Source: JAUWVG01 sp964633715
GTDB taxonomy: Bacteria; Acidobacteriota; Aminicenantia; Aminicenantales; Aminicenantaceae
Direction of reading: 5' to 3'
NCBI GenBank assembly: GCA_964633715.1
Contig: CAZWHQ010000043.1
Span: forward strand, 1-37,423
DNA: 37,423 nt
Below are positions 1 to 8,482 of this stretch, piece after piece. Both the position numbers and the translations under genes were made by a program. The notes under the pieces were generated by a model. It was not told the DNA's origin and did no database searches. It saw only the letters and a program-made list of their open reading frames with translations. Numbering within the stretch: position 1 is the first letter of the stretch; the number at the start of each line of letters is the position of its first letter.

Positions 1-118
1 CTTGATATTTTTCTAAAGAAAGTTTTTGACATTTTCGAAGCCAGGCCCCAAATTTTATTTCTTTTTTTTATGGTTTGAATTTGATATAAAGCAATAGAAA
101 TTTAGGAAGGAGGACTTT

Positions 119-1603
119 ATGTCGACATATCTCTACATCATCCTCGCTTATCTTCTTATTCTCGCCGGACTCAATTTCATCCGGGCAAAACGTGTTAAAA
201 GTCAAGATGATTTTATGGTGGCCGGCCGGAAGATCAAGACCAATGTCATGGTCTTCACTCTTATCTGTACCTGGATTGGATCCGGCACCTTCATCGCAGG
301 TGCAGAATTTGCAGCTCAAGCCGGATTTTCGGCTCTCTGGCTGGCTGCCGGAGCCTGGGTTGGAATCATCATCATATACTTTCTGGCCGGAAAGATCCGT
401 TCATTTGGACAATACACAATCGGAGACATCCTTGAAGAAAGGTATGGCCCGGCTGCCAGGTTATTCGGAGCCGTAGCCCTTATCATTTCGTTTACTGTGA
501 TTGTTTCCTATCAGTTTGTTGCAGGTGGATTTATTCTCAATGTGGCCTCGGACGGAGCGATTCCCGAATCAACAGGAATTTTTATTGCGGCTGCCTTCGT
601 TATTCTCTTTACCGCTCTAGGAGGTATGGTAGCCATAGTTTATACAGATCTTCCCAATGGAATCATTATCGTTCTTGCATGTATCATAGCAACACCTTTT
701 GTCTATTTTGCTGTTGGCGGACTTCCTGAGGCAACCAAGGCCCTTGATCCTGGGTATTTTTCTTTAGTGAATTCTCAGTTCGGAGCACATCCGGTCCTTA
801 AAGTAGGAAGTTATTTTTTGGCAACCATGTTTTTGCTCATGGGAGTGCAGAGTATGTACCAGAAATTCTACAGCGCAGATTCCCCTAAAGATGCCAAAAA
901 AGCCGCATTTCTCTGGACAATCGGAACCGTTTTTGTTGAAACCGTCGTTGTGATCATCGCTGTGTTCGCCTACAGCAAACTTCAGGGCCAGATAGATTTG
1001 AGTGTTCCGAGAGAAGGAGGAAAGATTGTTTTACTGGCTGCAAGACATCTTGTCCCAGCTCCTGTTGGCGTTCTTCTCCTAGCTGCTGCTTGTGCCGTGG
1101 TCATCTCCACAGGGATGAACTACCTCCTCTCCCCCTCGACTAACATCATGCGGGATGTCTACCAGCGCTTTCTCAATAAAGACGCAAAACAAAGCACGAT
1201 GGTCGCTCTTCAAAAAGTATTCGTTGTGATTCTCGGCGTTATCGCTTTTTTTCTAGCACTTAAAATGCAATCCGTTCTCGATATGGCCATGTTCGCCTAC
1301 ACCATCTACGGCGTATCCATTACCCCGGCTCTTCTCGCGGCTTTGGCCTGGAAAAGAGTCACTAAGGCCGGAGGGCTTGCCTCAATCATTTCTGGAACTG
1401 TCGCTTGCCTTTTCTTGAGAATTATGACTGAAATTCTTCCCGAACGGATGGTGCCGGACGGGGATCCCTGGGGCATCCCGCTGATCTATCCTGCACTCGT
1501 TATCTCAATATCTGCATTGATATTCGTCAGTCTTGCAACCAAAAAACAAGATCCTGAAATGATCAAAAAATTCTTCCCAGAGAAAACCGACGCAGCAAGT
1601 TAA
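119..1603 (+). CDS. Sodium:solute symporter (SSS family), copy 1
   Basis: A 494-residue, very hydrophobic protein with about 13 predicted membrane helices and the SSS-family layout. It has a short N-terminal helix, a 'FMVAGRK' segment, then 'TWIGSGTF' in TM2 where this family binds Na+. SSS proteins couple inward Na+ flow to uptake of sugars, amino acids, carboxylates or similar solutes; the substrate cannot be read from sequence. The ATG at 119 has a strong RBS (AGGAAGGAGG at 103-112). The protein is clearly paralogous to the next gene: the two share 'YQF-GG', 'MYQKFYSA'/'MYQRFFSA' and 'RDVYQRF'/'RDIYQRF'. The two symporters and the deacetylase-like gene downstream run in one direction, so a common transport/catabolic role is inferred. 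Family confidence is high, substrate unknown. Confidence 0.93.
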   Translation: MSTYLYIILAYLLILAGLNFIRAKRVKSQDDFMVAGRKIKTNVMVFTLICTWIGSGTFIAGAEFAAQAGFSALWLAAGAWVGIIIIYFLAGKIRSFGQYTIGDILEERYGPAARLFGAVALIISFTVIVSYQFVAGGFILNVASDGAIPESTGIFIAAAFVILFTALGGMVAIVYTDLPNGIIIVLACIIATPFVYFAVGGLPEATKALDPGYFSLVNSQFGAHPVLKVGSYFLATMFLLMGVQSMYQKFYSADSPKDAKKAAFLWTIGTVFVETVVVIIAVFAYSKLQGQIDLSVPREGGKIVLLAARHLVPAPVGVLLLAAACAVVISTGMNYLLSPSTNIMRDVYQRFLNKDAKQSTMVALQKVFVVILGVIAFFLALKMQSVLDMAMFAYTIYGVSITPALLAALAWKRVTKAGGLASIISGTVACLFLRIMTEILPERMVPDGDPWGIPLIYPALVISISALIFVSLATKKQDPEMIKKFFPEKTDAAS

Positions 1604-1619
1604 GAATAATTTAATGAGT

Positions 1620-1695
1620 AAAAGTGGGGACTGGAAAAAGTGGGGACAGTCCCCACTTTTCAGTTTGAGAAAAAGTGGGGACTGTCCCCACTTTT
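1620..1695. repeat. Palindromic repeat array (two full 25-bp palindromes plus a half copy)
   Basis: Two perfect 25-bp palindromes (12-bp arms AAAAGTGGGGAC/GTCCCCACTTTT around one central base) lie at 1636-1660 (centre A) and 1671-1695 (centre T). Each is followed by CAGTTT, giving a 35-nt period. A half copy, AAAAGTGGGGACT, precedes them at 1620-1632. The array lies between two co-directional symporter genes and ends 6 nt before the RBS of the second, so it would fold into strong hairpins in a read-through transcript. The GGGGACnGTCCCC core resembles dispersed REP-like elements of other bacteria; that relationship is from memory, not a search. Confidence 0.9.
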
Positions 1696-1714
1696 CAGTT
1701 TAAGGAGCAGAGTT

Positions 1715-3142
1715 GTGACATATTTGATCACTATCCTGGTTTATCTTCTCATCCTCGTTGTCTTCGGCTTGAGAATATCCAAACGCCTGAAGAAAAAAGA
1801 GGATTTTCTCGTTGCCGGACGGACTTTAACTGCACCCGTTCTCGTCGGAACTCTCCTGGCGTCATGGATTGGCTCCGGAGACATCTTTAGTGTTTCCAAC
1901 CTCAGTTACAATCATGGATATTCTTCACTCATAGGAAGCGCCGGCGGCTGGATAGGAATTATTGTTGTTTACTTTGTCGCAGGACGAGTCCGGAGATTTG
2001 GCCAGTTCACCGTCCCTGATATTATGGAAGTCCGTTACAATAAATGGGCTAGGATCTTTGCGACAATCACAACCATCATCGCCTATATCACAATAGTTAG
2101 CTATCAATTCCGAGGGGGCGGGTGGGTTCTTAACCTAGTGACAGACGGCCGAATAGCAGAACAGGAAGCCATCCTCATTGTCGCCGTTTTTGTCATTTTT
2201 TACACCATGCTGGCCGGCATGTTGTCTGTCGCCTATCTCGATGTTTTTAACGGGATCATCATGATCGCTGGAATTTCCCTAGCTCTCCCGTTTATCATCA
2301 AAACCGCCGGTGGACTTGAAACCATCGCGGCCAATGTCACACCACGGGCGCATGCCTTTCTGGGCAATATGACCTGGATTGAGGCCATGGGATATTTTGT
2401 CCCCACGCTCCTCTTAGCCCTGGGAAACAGCAACATGTACCAGCGTTTTTTCTCGGCTAAAAACGAACGGGAGGCAAAAAAATCCGTCATTGGCTGGGTT
2501 ATAGGTGTCATCTTACTAGGTGTGGTCCTCCAATCCATCGCTGTTGTCGGAAGCAGCTATTTTAAAGGATTGGAAACTTCAGATGCGGGGAGAATCATCA
2601 TTTTTGTCGCCCACAAGGGAGTCCCCGTCGCCGTCGGTTGTGCACTTATGGCCGCCATCGTCGCCATTATCATTTCGACAGCCAACAGCTTTCTCCTCGT
2701 TCCAGCCACCAACGTTGTCCGGGACATCTACCAGCGTTTTATCAATCCCGATCTGCCAGACAAAAAAATGATCCTCTTTTCGAGACTTGTCGTCATTGTG
2801 CTCGGGGCGATCGCCTTTGCTCTCATCAGGTTCTTCCCCACAATCCTAAATGCCGCCTATGCAGCCTATACGGTCTATGGCGCCGGTATCACACCGGCCC
2901 TTATGGCAGTCTTCTTCTGGAAAAGAGCCACTGTTGCCGGAGGAGTTTTCTCTATCCTCGGCGGAATGACAACAACGATTATCTGGGAAATTATTAACAA
3001 AATTCATGGGGAGCTTCCTTTTGGTATTCCTGCTATTTATCCGGCTTTAATCTGTTCTCTTGTCCTTCTCATTGGGATCAGCCTGGCTTCCCCCAAACCA
3101 TCCCCTGAAAAATGGAAACCTTTCTTTAAACAGGAGGCCTGA
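1715..3142 (+). CDS. Sodium:solute symporter (SSS family), copy 2
   Basis: A 475-residue membrane transporter of the SSS family, paralogous to the gene at 119. Family marks include 'FLVAGRTL', 'SWIGSGD', 'YQFRGGGW', 'MYQRFFSA' and 'RDIYQRF'. The frame is open to an ATG at 1640, but residues read from there only translate the palindromic repeats. I place the start at GTG 1715, with AAGGAG at 1702-1707 (7-nt spacing). This gives 'MTYLITILVY', aligning with 'MSTYLYIILAY' of copy 1. The stop TGA (3140-3142) directly abuts the TTG start of the deacetylase-like gene, implying translational coupling. Substrate is unknown. Divergence in the TM2 region ('GTFIAGAE' versus 'GDIFSVSN') suggests the two copies carry different solutes. 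Confidence 0.92.
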   Translation: MTYLITILVYLLILVVFGLRISKRLKKKEDFLVAGRTLTAPVLVGTLLASWIGSGDIFSVSNLSYNHGYSSLIGSAGGWIGIIVVYFVAGRVRRFGQFTVPDIMEVRYNKWARIFATITTIIAYITIVSYQFRGGGWVLNLVTDGRIAEQEAILIVAVFVIFYTMLAGMLSVAYLDVFNGIIMIAGISLALPFIIKTAGGLETIAANVTPRAHAFLGNMTWIEAMGYFVPTLLLALGNSNMYQRFFSAKNEREAKKSVIGWVIGVILLGVVLQSIAVVGSSYFKGLETSDAGRIIIFVAHKGVPVAVGCALMAAIVAIIISTANSFLLVPATNVVRDIYQRFINPDLPDKKMILFSRLVVIVLGAIAFALIRFFPTILNAAYAAYTVYGAGITPALMAVFFWKRATVAGGVFSILGGMTTTIIWEIINKIHGELPFGIPAIYPALICSLVLLIGISLASPKPSPEKWKPFFKQEA

Positions 3143-4171
3143 TTGAAGACAGGAATCGTTAAAGATCTGCGCTATCTCAATCACGATATGGGTGCTTTCC
3201 ATGTCGAAAGCCCCAAGAGACTCACGGCCATATACGACATGATCGATTCGGACTTTTCCTTCCCTCTTGAAAATATTCAGCCCCGAGCTGCCGATCTGGA
3301 CGAAATTGCCTGGATACACACTCCTTCCCACATCAGCAGGATCAAAGATACATCGGGAAAAGACAGAGTGAGTCTCGATCCGGATACATCCACTTCTGCC
3401 CTTTCCTATGATACGGCCTTGCTGGCTGTTGGGGGTTTGATCGAAGCCTGCAGGTCCGTTATGGAGGGAAAAATCCAGAATGGATTTGCGCTGATCCGCC
3501 CCCCAGGACACCATGCGGAAGCGTCCCAGGCAATGGGATTTTGTCTATTTAACAATGTGGCGGTCGCAGCTGAATATCTTTTAAAAAAACACGGTCTAGA
3601 GCGCATTTTGATTGTCGACTGGGATCTCCATCACGGCAATGGTACACAACATTCATTTTTCGACCGACGTGATGTTCTCTATTTTTCCACTCATCAGTTT
3701 CCATTTTATCCGGGCACAGGACATTGGGGGGAGATCGGGAAAGATGCAGGAGAAGGATACACGGTAAATGTTCCGCTCTATGGAGGCCAAGGAGACTCAG
3801 AATTCCTCTATATATTTAAAAATATCCTCTCACCTATTGCCGCCCAATTTAAACCAAATTTTATCCTTGTTTCTGCAGGATTTGATATTTCAGCAACAGA
3901 TCCTTTAGGAGGAATGTATGTCAGCGCCTCAGGATTTGGGGCCCTGGCGCTCGAACTTTTGGCGTTGGCTAAAAGCTTTTGCCAAAATAGAATCCTGTTC
4001 TCTCTTGAAGGCGGATATGATCTGCAAGCTCTGAGAGATGGCGTTAAACAGGTTCTCCTCCAATTGAGCGGGAATATATCCGATTCGGGAATCGAGGCCT
4101 ATGGCTCACCTCAACTCGAGAAGGAAATCCAACCCGTTTTCGAAATTCAACGCAAATTCTGGAAAATATAG
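3143..4171 (+). CDS. Histone deacetylase / acetylpolyamine amidohydrolase family enzyme
   Basis: A 342-residue protein, full length for the arginase/deacetylase fold. The catalytic His pair is at H123-H124 in 'RPPGHHAE'. The zinc ligands D161 and H163 are in 'DWDLHHGNGTQ' and D248 is in 'SAGFD'. The active-site Tyr is Y292 in 'EGGYD'. Bacterial members hydrolyse acetyl groups from small amines such as acetylpolyamines, or other acylated substrates, in the cytoplasm. The start is TTG at 3143, immediately after the symporter stop, with AGGAGG at 3132-3137. The direct stop/start junction suggests the enzyme processes something the symporter brings in; that link is inference. All metal and catalytic residues are present. 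Confidence 0.92.
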   Translation: MKTGIVKDLRYLNHDMGAFHVESPKRLTAIYDMIDSDFSFPLENIQPRAADLDEIAWIHTPSHISRIKDTSGKDRVSLDPDTSTSALSYDTALLAVGGLIEACRSVMEGKIQNGFALIRPPGHHAEASQAMGFCLFNNVAVAAEYLLKKHGLERILIVDWDLHHGNGTQHSFFDRRDVLYFSTHQFPFYPGTGHWGEIGKDAGEGYTVNVPLYGGQGDSEFLYIFKNILSPIAAQFKPNFILVSAGFDISATDPLGGMYVSASGFGALALELLALAKSFCQNRILFSLEGGYDLQALRDGVKQVLLQLSGNISDSGIEAYGSPQLEKEIQPVFEIQRKFWKI

Positions 4172-4261
4172 CGCTTTTGCTGCCCTGTATTGAAATCAGC
4201 GCAATCGTCATATTTTTGGGACAAATAAAACAAAATATTTTATGTTATCAGGGTAATTATT

Positions 4262-4277
4262 TGGCATAGGATTTGCA
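4262..4277 (+). promoter_or_regulatory. Sigma-54-type promoter candidate for the FecR/DUF6600 gene
   Basis: TGGCATAGGATTTGCA matches the sigma-54 consensus TGGCAC-G-N4-TTGCA with correct spacing: GG at 4263-4264 and GC at 4275-4276. Transcription would start near 4288, about 28 nt before the ATG at 4316. No clear -35/-10 pair competes with it in this gap. It is a motif match only. Confidence 0.5.
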
Positions 4278-4315
4278 TATTAATCAAGTGTGAAACAGAG
4301 AAAAGGAGAAGAAAA

Positions 4316-5944
4316 ATGAAAAAAATTGCAGCGGCATTTGTCATTTTTCTCTTTATATTTACGACTGCGAATGCTCAAGAAGAAAAATACACCAATGAAT
4401 CTGTCGCACGTCTCAGCTATATCTCTGGAAGTACATATATCCAGAAAGCTTCAGATCTTGTCTATGATGAAGGCGTGGTCAACATGCCTATAATTGAAGG
4501 TGACAGAGTACAAACAACGGACGGCCGCGCTGAGATTTTTCTCGGAAAGGGCAACTATATCCGATTGGACAAAAACACCAAAATCGATTTTGAGAGATTC
4601 CCAAAATTGGATGATGATCTCTTTCAGTTTCAACTTTGGTCTGGAAACATCTATCTTAGTATTCGGACTCTGGAAAATGAAAAAGACGTCGAGATCCACT
4701 CCTCTGATGTCTCCGTGTACATATTAGATGCAGGACTTTACAGAATTGATGTTCGACCAAACGCCGAGACAGAAATTTTTGTCTTCAATGGATTGGTCGA
4801 AGCAGCCGGTGAATCAGGATCAATTCTGATCAAAGATGAACAGAGATTGGAGGCAACAGAAGGATATTTCACATCCCGTCCCACAAACTTTTTCGCCTCT
4901 GCCGACGACAGCTTTGACAGATGGAGCGAAAACAGAGATGAGCAGATAAAAAAAATATTGGCAAAACAGTACCTCCCGGAGGGACTGGAAGATTTCGAAA
5001 ACGAACTGGTTGAATATGGAGAATGGGTATATGCCCCTCCTTATGGATGGGTATGGATTCCAGGTGGAATGGATCCGTCCTGGCGCCCTTACAACTACGG
5101 CCGATGGATGTGGCTTTCCGTAAGTGGATGGACCTGGCTTCCCTACGAACCCTGGGGTTGGGTCACTCATCATTACGGCTGCTGGCAATGGAGTCCCCTT
5201 CATGGCTGGTATTGGATTCCTGGATCCGTTTGGGGACCGGGGTGGGTCAGCTGGTATTGGGGACCGGATTACATCGGCTGGTCTCCAATGAGCTATTGGG
5301 GATATCCAGGCGTCATTATCAACAACAGGTACTACGGCCGGTACAATGGATCGACTTATCCCTACAATTCCAATTCGCTGACAGTCATCCGTAAAAGCCA
5401 GCTCAAAGCCCGGAATGTGTCCAAGGTCTCTCTCAGTCAGGATTCAATTCAAAATCTCGGTAAATTCAGGCTGAACAACCAAAGGCCCTCTTTCTCACCG
5501 ACACGCAGCACTGTCGACATTCAAAAATTGGACGAGAACAGAATTTTCCTCAAGTCAAAAGACAGCTCCGTGGAATTTAAAGAACAATCGGCAGGTCTCG
5601 ACTCGATGCGAATCAAAAAGCCAGTGCCCAGAAATATTGAGGGATCAACAACAAACTCCTCTATCAAAAAATTCAAGAGTTATCCATCCTCATCCGCCAT
5701 CACTGCAAAGAACTACACGTCATCCAAATCGTCAAAGAAACCATCCTCAGCCATAAGCCGAATTTACCAACACATCTCCAAAAGAAGTGGTTCGGTCTCC
5801 CGAAGTTCATCCTCCAGATCGACTGTCTCCCGGACGGGATCCAGCTCCTCACGTTCATCATCGTCACGATCCTCATCTGCACGGTCTTCATCATCCAAAT
5901 CAAGCGCCTCAAGTTCTAACCGCGTAAGAAAGATTAAGAAATGA
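4316..5944 (+). CDS. FecR-domain / DUF6600 Trp-rich exported protein
   Basis: A 542-residue exported protein. It has a Sec signal peptide with likely cleavage after residue 20 (ANA|QE). A FecR-like beta domain follows at about 50-190 ('EGDRVQTTDGRAEIFL', 'LDKNTKI'). A striking Trp/Tyr/Gly-rich block at about 234-325 has repeated GW-W-P motifs ('PPYGWVWIPGG', 'HGWYWIPG', 'GPGWVSWYWGP'), typical of DUF6600. The basic, low-complexity Ser-rich tail (about 440-542) ends 'NRVRKIKK'. The FecR domain here is not the sigma-regulator form, as there is no membrane anchor. The function of DUF6600 is unknown; a cell-envelope or surface role is inferred from export. AAGGAG lies just upstream, and a sigma-54-type promoter precedes the gene. 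Confidence 0.85.
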   Translation: MKKIAAAFVIFLFIFTTANAQEEKYTNESVARLSYISGSTYIQKASDLVYDEGVVNMPIIEGDRVQTTDGRAEIFLGKGNYIRLDKNTKIDFERFPKLDDDLFQFQLWSGNIYLSIRTLENEKDVEIHSSDVSVYILDAGLYRIDVRPNAETEIFVFNGLVEAAGESGSILIKDEQRLEATEGYFTSRPTNFFASADDSFDRWSENRDEQIKKILAKQYLPEGLEDFENELVEYGEWVYAPPYGWVWIPGGMDPSWRPYNYGRWMWLSVSGWTWLPYEPWGWVTHHYGCWQWSPLHGWYWIPGSVWGPGWVSWYWGPDYIGWSPMSYWGYPGVIINNRYYGRYNGSTYPYNSNSLTVIRKSQLKARNVSKVSLSQDSIQNLGKFRLNNQRPSFSPTRSTVDIQKLDENRIFLKSKDSSVEFKEQSAGLDSMRIKKPVPRNIEGSTTNSSIKKFKSYPSSSAITAKNYTSSKSSKKPSSAISRIYQHISKRSGSVSRSSSSRSTVSRTGSSSSRSSSSRSSSARSSSSKSSASSSNRVRKIKK

Positions 5945-5955
5945 AATAATTTCTA

Positions 5956-5987
5956 TCCGCAAACCCTATCACAAGAAATATTGCGGA
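5956..5987. terminator. Hairpin between convergent genes
   Basis: TCCGCAA (5956-5962) and TTGCGGA (5981-5987) form a perfect 7-bp stem with an 18-nt loop, between two convergent genes ending at 5944 and 5989. There is no U-tract, so it is at best a weak or Rho-assisted bidirectional terminator. Confidence 0.3.
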
Positions 5988-5988
5988 C

Positions 5989-8478
5989 TTACTGAGGTGT
6001 GTCATCCCTATTTTGGAGGAGCGAATCGTAATAATCCCATGTCTTCAGATGGTCCTCATAGGAACAAAATCGAGTGGGAGCCGTACCGGGAAGATAGACT
6101 TCTCTAAAAGGGAATAGACAAATGGGAGTTATCAACAAACCTGTCTTGTAATCGATTGTGGCATAATCGAGATTGGGAGGGACCTCAAACTCGCCGGGAT
6201 CATACTCCTCTCCATTCTCCTCGGCAGCTAGCTTTTCATCAGCAATAATTTTTTGAAAAACTTCAATCCAAACTGGCAGGGCTGCAACAGCTCCAGACTG
6301 CCGCTGTCCAATGCTTATATTCCCTTCTTCATGTCCAATCCAAACTCCGGCACAAAGTGTAGGTGAAAACCCAATAAACCAGGCGTTAGTGTATTCGTCG
6401 GCTGTACCCGTTTTTCCTCCCAGAGGTTTTTCCAGCCATCTGGCAGCCTGAGCCGTACCCCTTTGGACGACTCCCTGTAGAAGGGAGGTCATAATATAGG
6501 CCACCTGAGGAGAAATGACTTCTTCGGACTCGATTGTGTGCTCTTCGAGAATGTTTCCATCCTTGTCTTCGATCCGGGTGATAAAATAGGGAGAGATCCG
6601 AACTCCCTTGTTGGGAAAGGTCGAAAAAGCGGACACCATCTCTATCAGCCTCACTTCGAAGGCCCCCAAAGCCAGAGACAGATAGGGATAGAGAGTTGAT
6701 GTGATTCCGAACTTCTGGCAATATTCAACTCCTGTCTGGGGAGAGATATGATCCAATATCTTAGTGGTGACAACATTCCGCGACTGTTCAATCCCTATGC
6801 GCAGCGTTACGCGGCCTTTATATCTTCTGTCATAATTTCTTGGTGAATAAGGAACCTCCGCCCACTTGTCAGGAAATTCCACACGCTCATCTACAACGGC
6901 AAATGAGGGGGTCAAACCGTTATCGATGGCCGCAGTGTAAAGCATAGGTTTTATCACTGAACCCGACTGCCTGAGAGCCTGCGTGGCCTGATTGAATTCG
7001 AGCCTTTCGAATGAATAGCCTCCAACCATGGCCTTGATCTGACCTGTCAGAGGATCGATGGCCAAAAAGGCTCCTTCCAAAACCGGTTCCTGATCAAGAG
7101 ACACTTTCATCTCTTTTTTTTCTTCATCAACCTCTTTGATTTTAACTTTAATGACGTCACCGACTTGAATCAGGTCTGTGAGATTTTTTGTCATGGTCCA
7201 TTCAATTTTTTCATTGTCCATCAATCCGATAAAATCTTTTATCTTAACCGTGGCTTCTTGGTTCTCCGCCGATAAAACCACGGCATCGACAATCTTTCCA
7301 ACCGGTAGATCCGGCTTCAACCAGCTGGAAAACATAGAATTTTTAATCTCATCAAGATTTTCAACGCCATTTTCGAGGAGATTCTCCTTATCATCTCTCC
7401 AGCCCTGCGTCTTATCTAGGGCACGGAGTTGATTGATAAGAGCGACTTCTGCATAATCCTGTAATTTAGTATCTAGAGTCGTGTACACCTTAAGCCCGCT
7501 GTAATAGAGTGCATCGGAACCGTAATTCTGTTGAATATACTTTCTGACCTCCTCATTAAAATAGGCGGCGAATTCAGAAACATTCCTGTAGCGAGGGAGA
7601 ACGCCTAAAGGCCTGGCTTGAGCTGCTTCAGACTCTTGCTCACTTATAACGTTTTGATCCACCATCCGGTTTAAAACGTGATTTCTCCGACGGAGAGTCA
7701 GGTCAGGATTATTGTACGGTGAATACAGGGTTGGCCCTCTAAATATACCAGTGATGAGCGCGGCCTCATCTAAGCTCAGCTCTGAGACGCTCTTATCAAA
7801 ATAAAGCCGTGATGCGGCCTCAACGCCATGCGCCCCACTGCCCAAGTTAAACTGATTGCAGTAAAAAGCCAGAATTTCTTCCTTTGTGTACCTTTTCTCA
7901 ACCTGTCTTGCCAGAATAACTTCCTTGATTTTACGGCGCAGTGTCTGCCTCCGGGACAACAGCAGCTCCCGTATGAGCTGTTGGGTTATGGTGCTTCCCC
8001 CATGAAGTTTTCTTGGAGTAAAGATGAGCTTCAAGTCAGCCTTGACTGCTCGTAAAATCCCTAGATAATCGATGCCTTTATGATGGTAGAATCTAGGATC
8101 TTCTGTCGCAATAATAGCTTTAATCAAAATCTCCGGGATGTCCTCAAACTTGACTTCAATTCTCTTTTCTGTGGCATATTCACCGATAATCTCCTCATTC
8201 TCCGCAAAAACATATGTGATAATCTTTGGTTCGAATTCTTCAAGCTGAGAAATATCCGGAAGATTCTGCATGATGGCTTTATATACACCAATAGCCACTC
8301 CGGATCCGATGACCGCAAATCCCAGAAAAATAAAAAAAGCCGTCCTCAGAACTCTCTTCCAGTTCAGCTTTTTTAAGCTGAAATTTTTTAATACGGGTTT
8401 CTTAAGTTTAATAACAGGCTTTTTTATTTTAATGACAGGTTTTTTAAGTTTAAGAATCAGTTTTTTTTTCTCAGTCAT
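5989..8478 (-). CDS. Class A penicillin-binding protein (PBP1A-type)
   Basis: An 829-residue bifunctional peptidoglycan synthase. It has a very basic cytoplasmic N-terminus with tandem 7-residue units (KKPVIKI/KKPVIKL/KKPVLKN, residues about 12-32) and one membrane helix at about 45-65. The GT51 glycosyltransferase domain carries catalytic Glu126 in 'ATEDPRFYHHKG' and 'GGSTITQQL'. An OB-like insert spans about 390-465. The transpeptidase domain has SVIK (S507-K510), SRN (566-568) and KTG (689-691). It polymerises lipid II and cross-links the stem peptides in the periplasm. The gene lies 4 nt after tmk on the same strand and has no Shine-Dalgarno of its own, so translation is probably coupled. 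The family assignment is secure; PBP1A is favoured over PBP1B by the OB insert. Confidence 0.95.
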   Translation of the reverse strand: MTEKKKLILKLKKPVIKIKKPVIKLKKPVLKNFSLKKLNWKRVLRTAFFIFLGFAVIGSGVAIGVYKAIMQNLPDISQLEEFEPKIITYVFAENEEIIGEYATEKRIEVKFEDIPEILIKAIIATEDPRFYHHKGIDYLGILRAVKADLKLIFTPRKLHGGSTITQQLIRELLLSRRQTLRRKIKEVILARQVEKRYTKEEILAFYCNQFNLGSGAHGVEAASRLYFDKSVSELSLDEAALITGIFRGPTLYSPYNNPDLTLRRRNHVLNRMVDQNVISEQESEAAQARPLGVLPRYRNVSEFAAYFNEEVRKYIQQNYGSDALYYSGLKVYTTLDTKLQDYAEVALINQLRALDKTQGWRDDKENLLENGVENLDEIKNSMFSSWLKPDLPVGKIVDAVVLSAENQEATVKIKDFIGLMDNEKIEWTMTKNLTDLIQVGDVIKVKIKEVDEEKKEMKVSLDQEPVLEGAFLAIDPLTGQIKAMVGGYSFERLEFNQATQALRQSGSVIKPMLYTAAIDNGLTPSFAVVDERVEFPDKWAEVPYSPRNYDRRYKGRVTLRIGIEQSRNVVTTKILDHISPQTGVEYCQKFGITSTLYPYLSLALGAFEVRLIEMVSAFSTFPNKGVRISPYFITRIEDKDGNILEEHTIESEEVISPQVAYIMTSLLQGVVQRGTAQAARWLEKPLGGKTGTADEYTNAWFIGFSPTLCAGVWIGHEEGNISIGQRQSGAVAALPVWIEVFQKIIADEKLAAEENGEEYDPGEFEVPPNLDYATIDYKTGLLITPICLFPFREVYLPGTAPTRFCSYEDHLKTWDYYDSLLQNRDDTPQ

Positions 8479-8482
8479 TTTT

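Noticed and set aside
1620..1695. CRISPR array
   Set aside because: Units are palindromes with a 10-nt constant spacer, not direct repeats with unique spacers; no cas genes are present, and no CRISPR-like array was seen elsewhere.
1640..1714. N-terminal extension of the second symporter from ATG 1640
   Set aside because: The 25 extra codons only translate the palindromic repeats; GTG 1715 has a proper RBS and aligns with the paralogue's start.
2233..3514. Antisense frames of 100-155 codons over the second symporter and the deacetylase-like gene
   Set aside because: They are shadows of strongly supported genes and lack RBS or family features.
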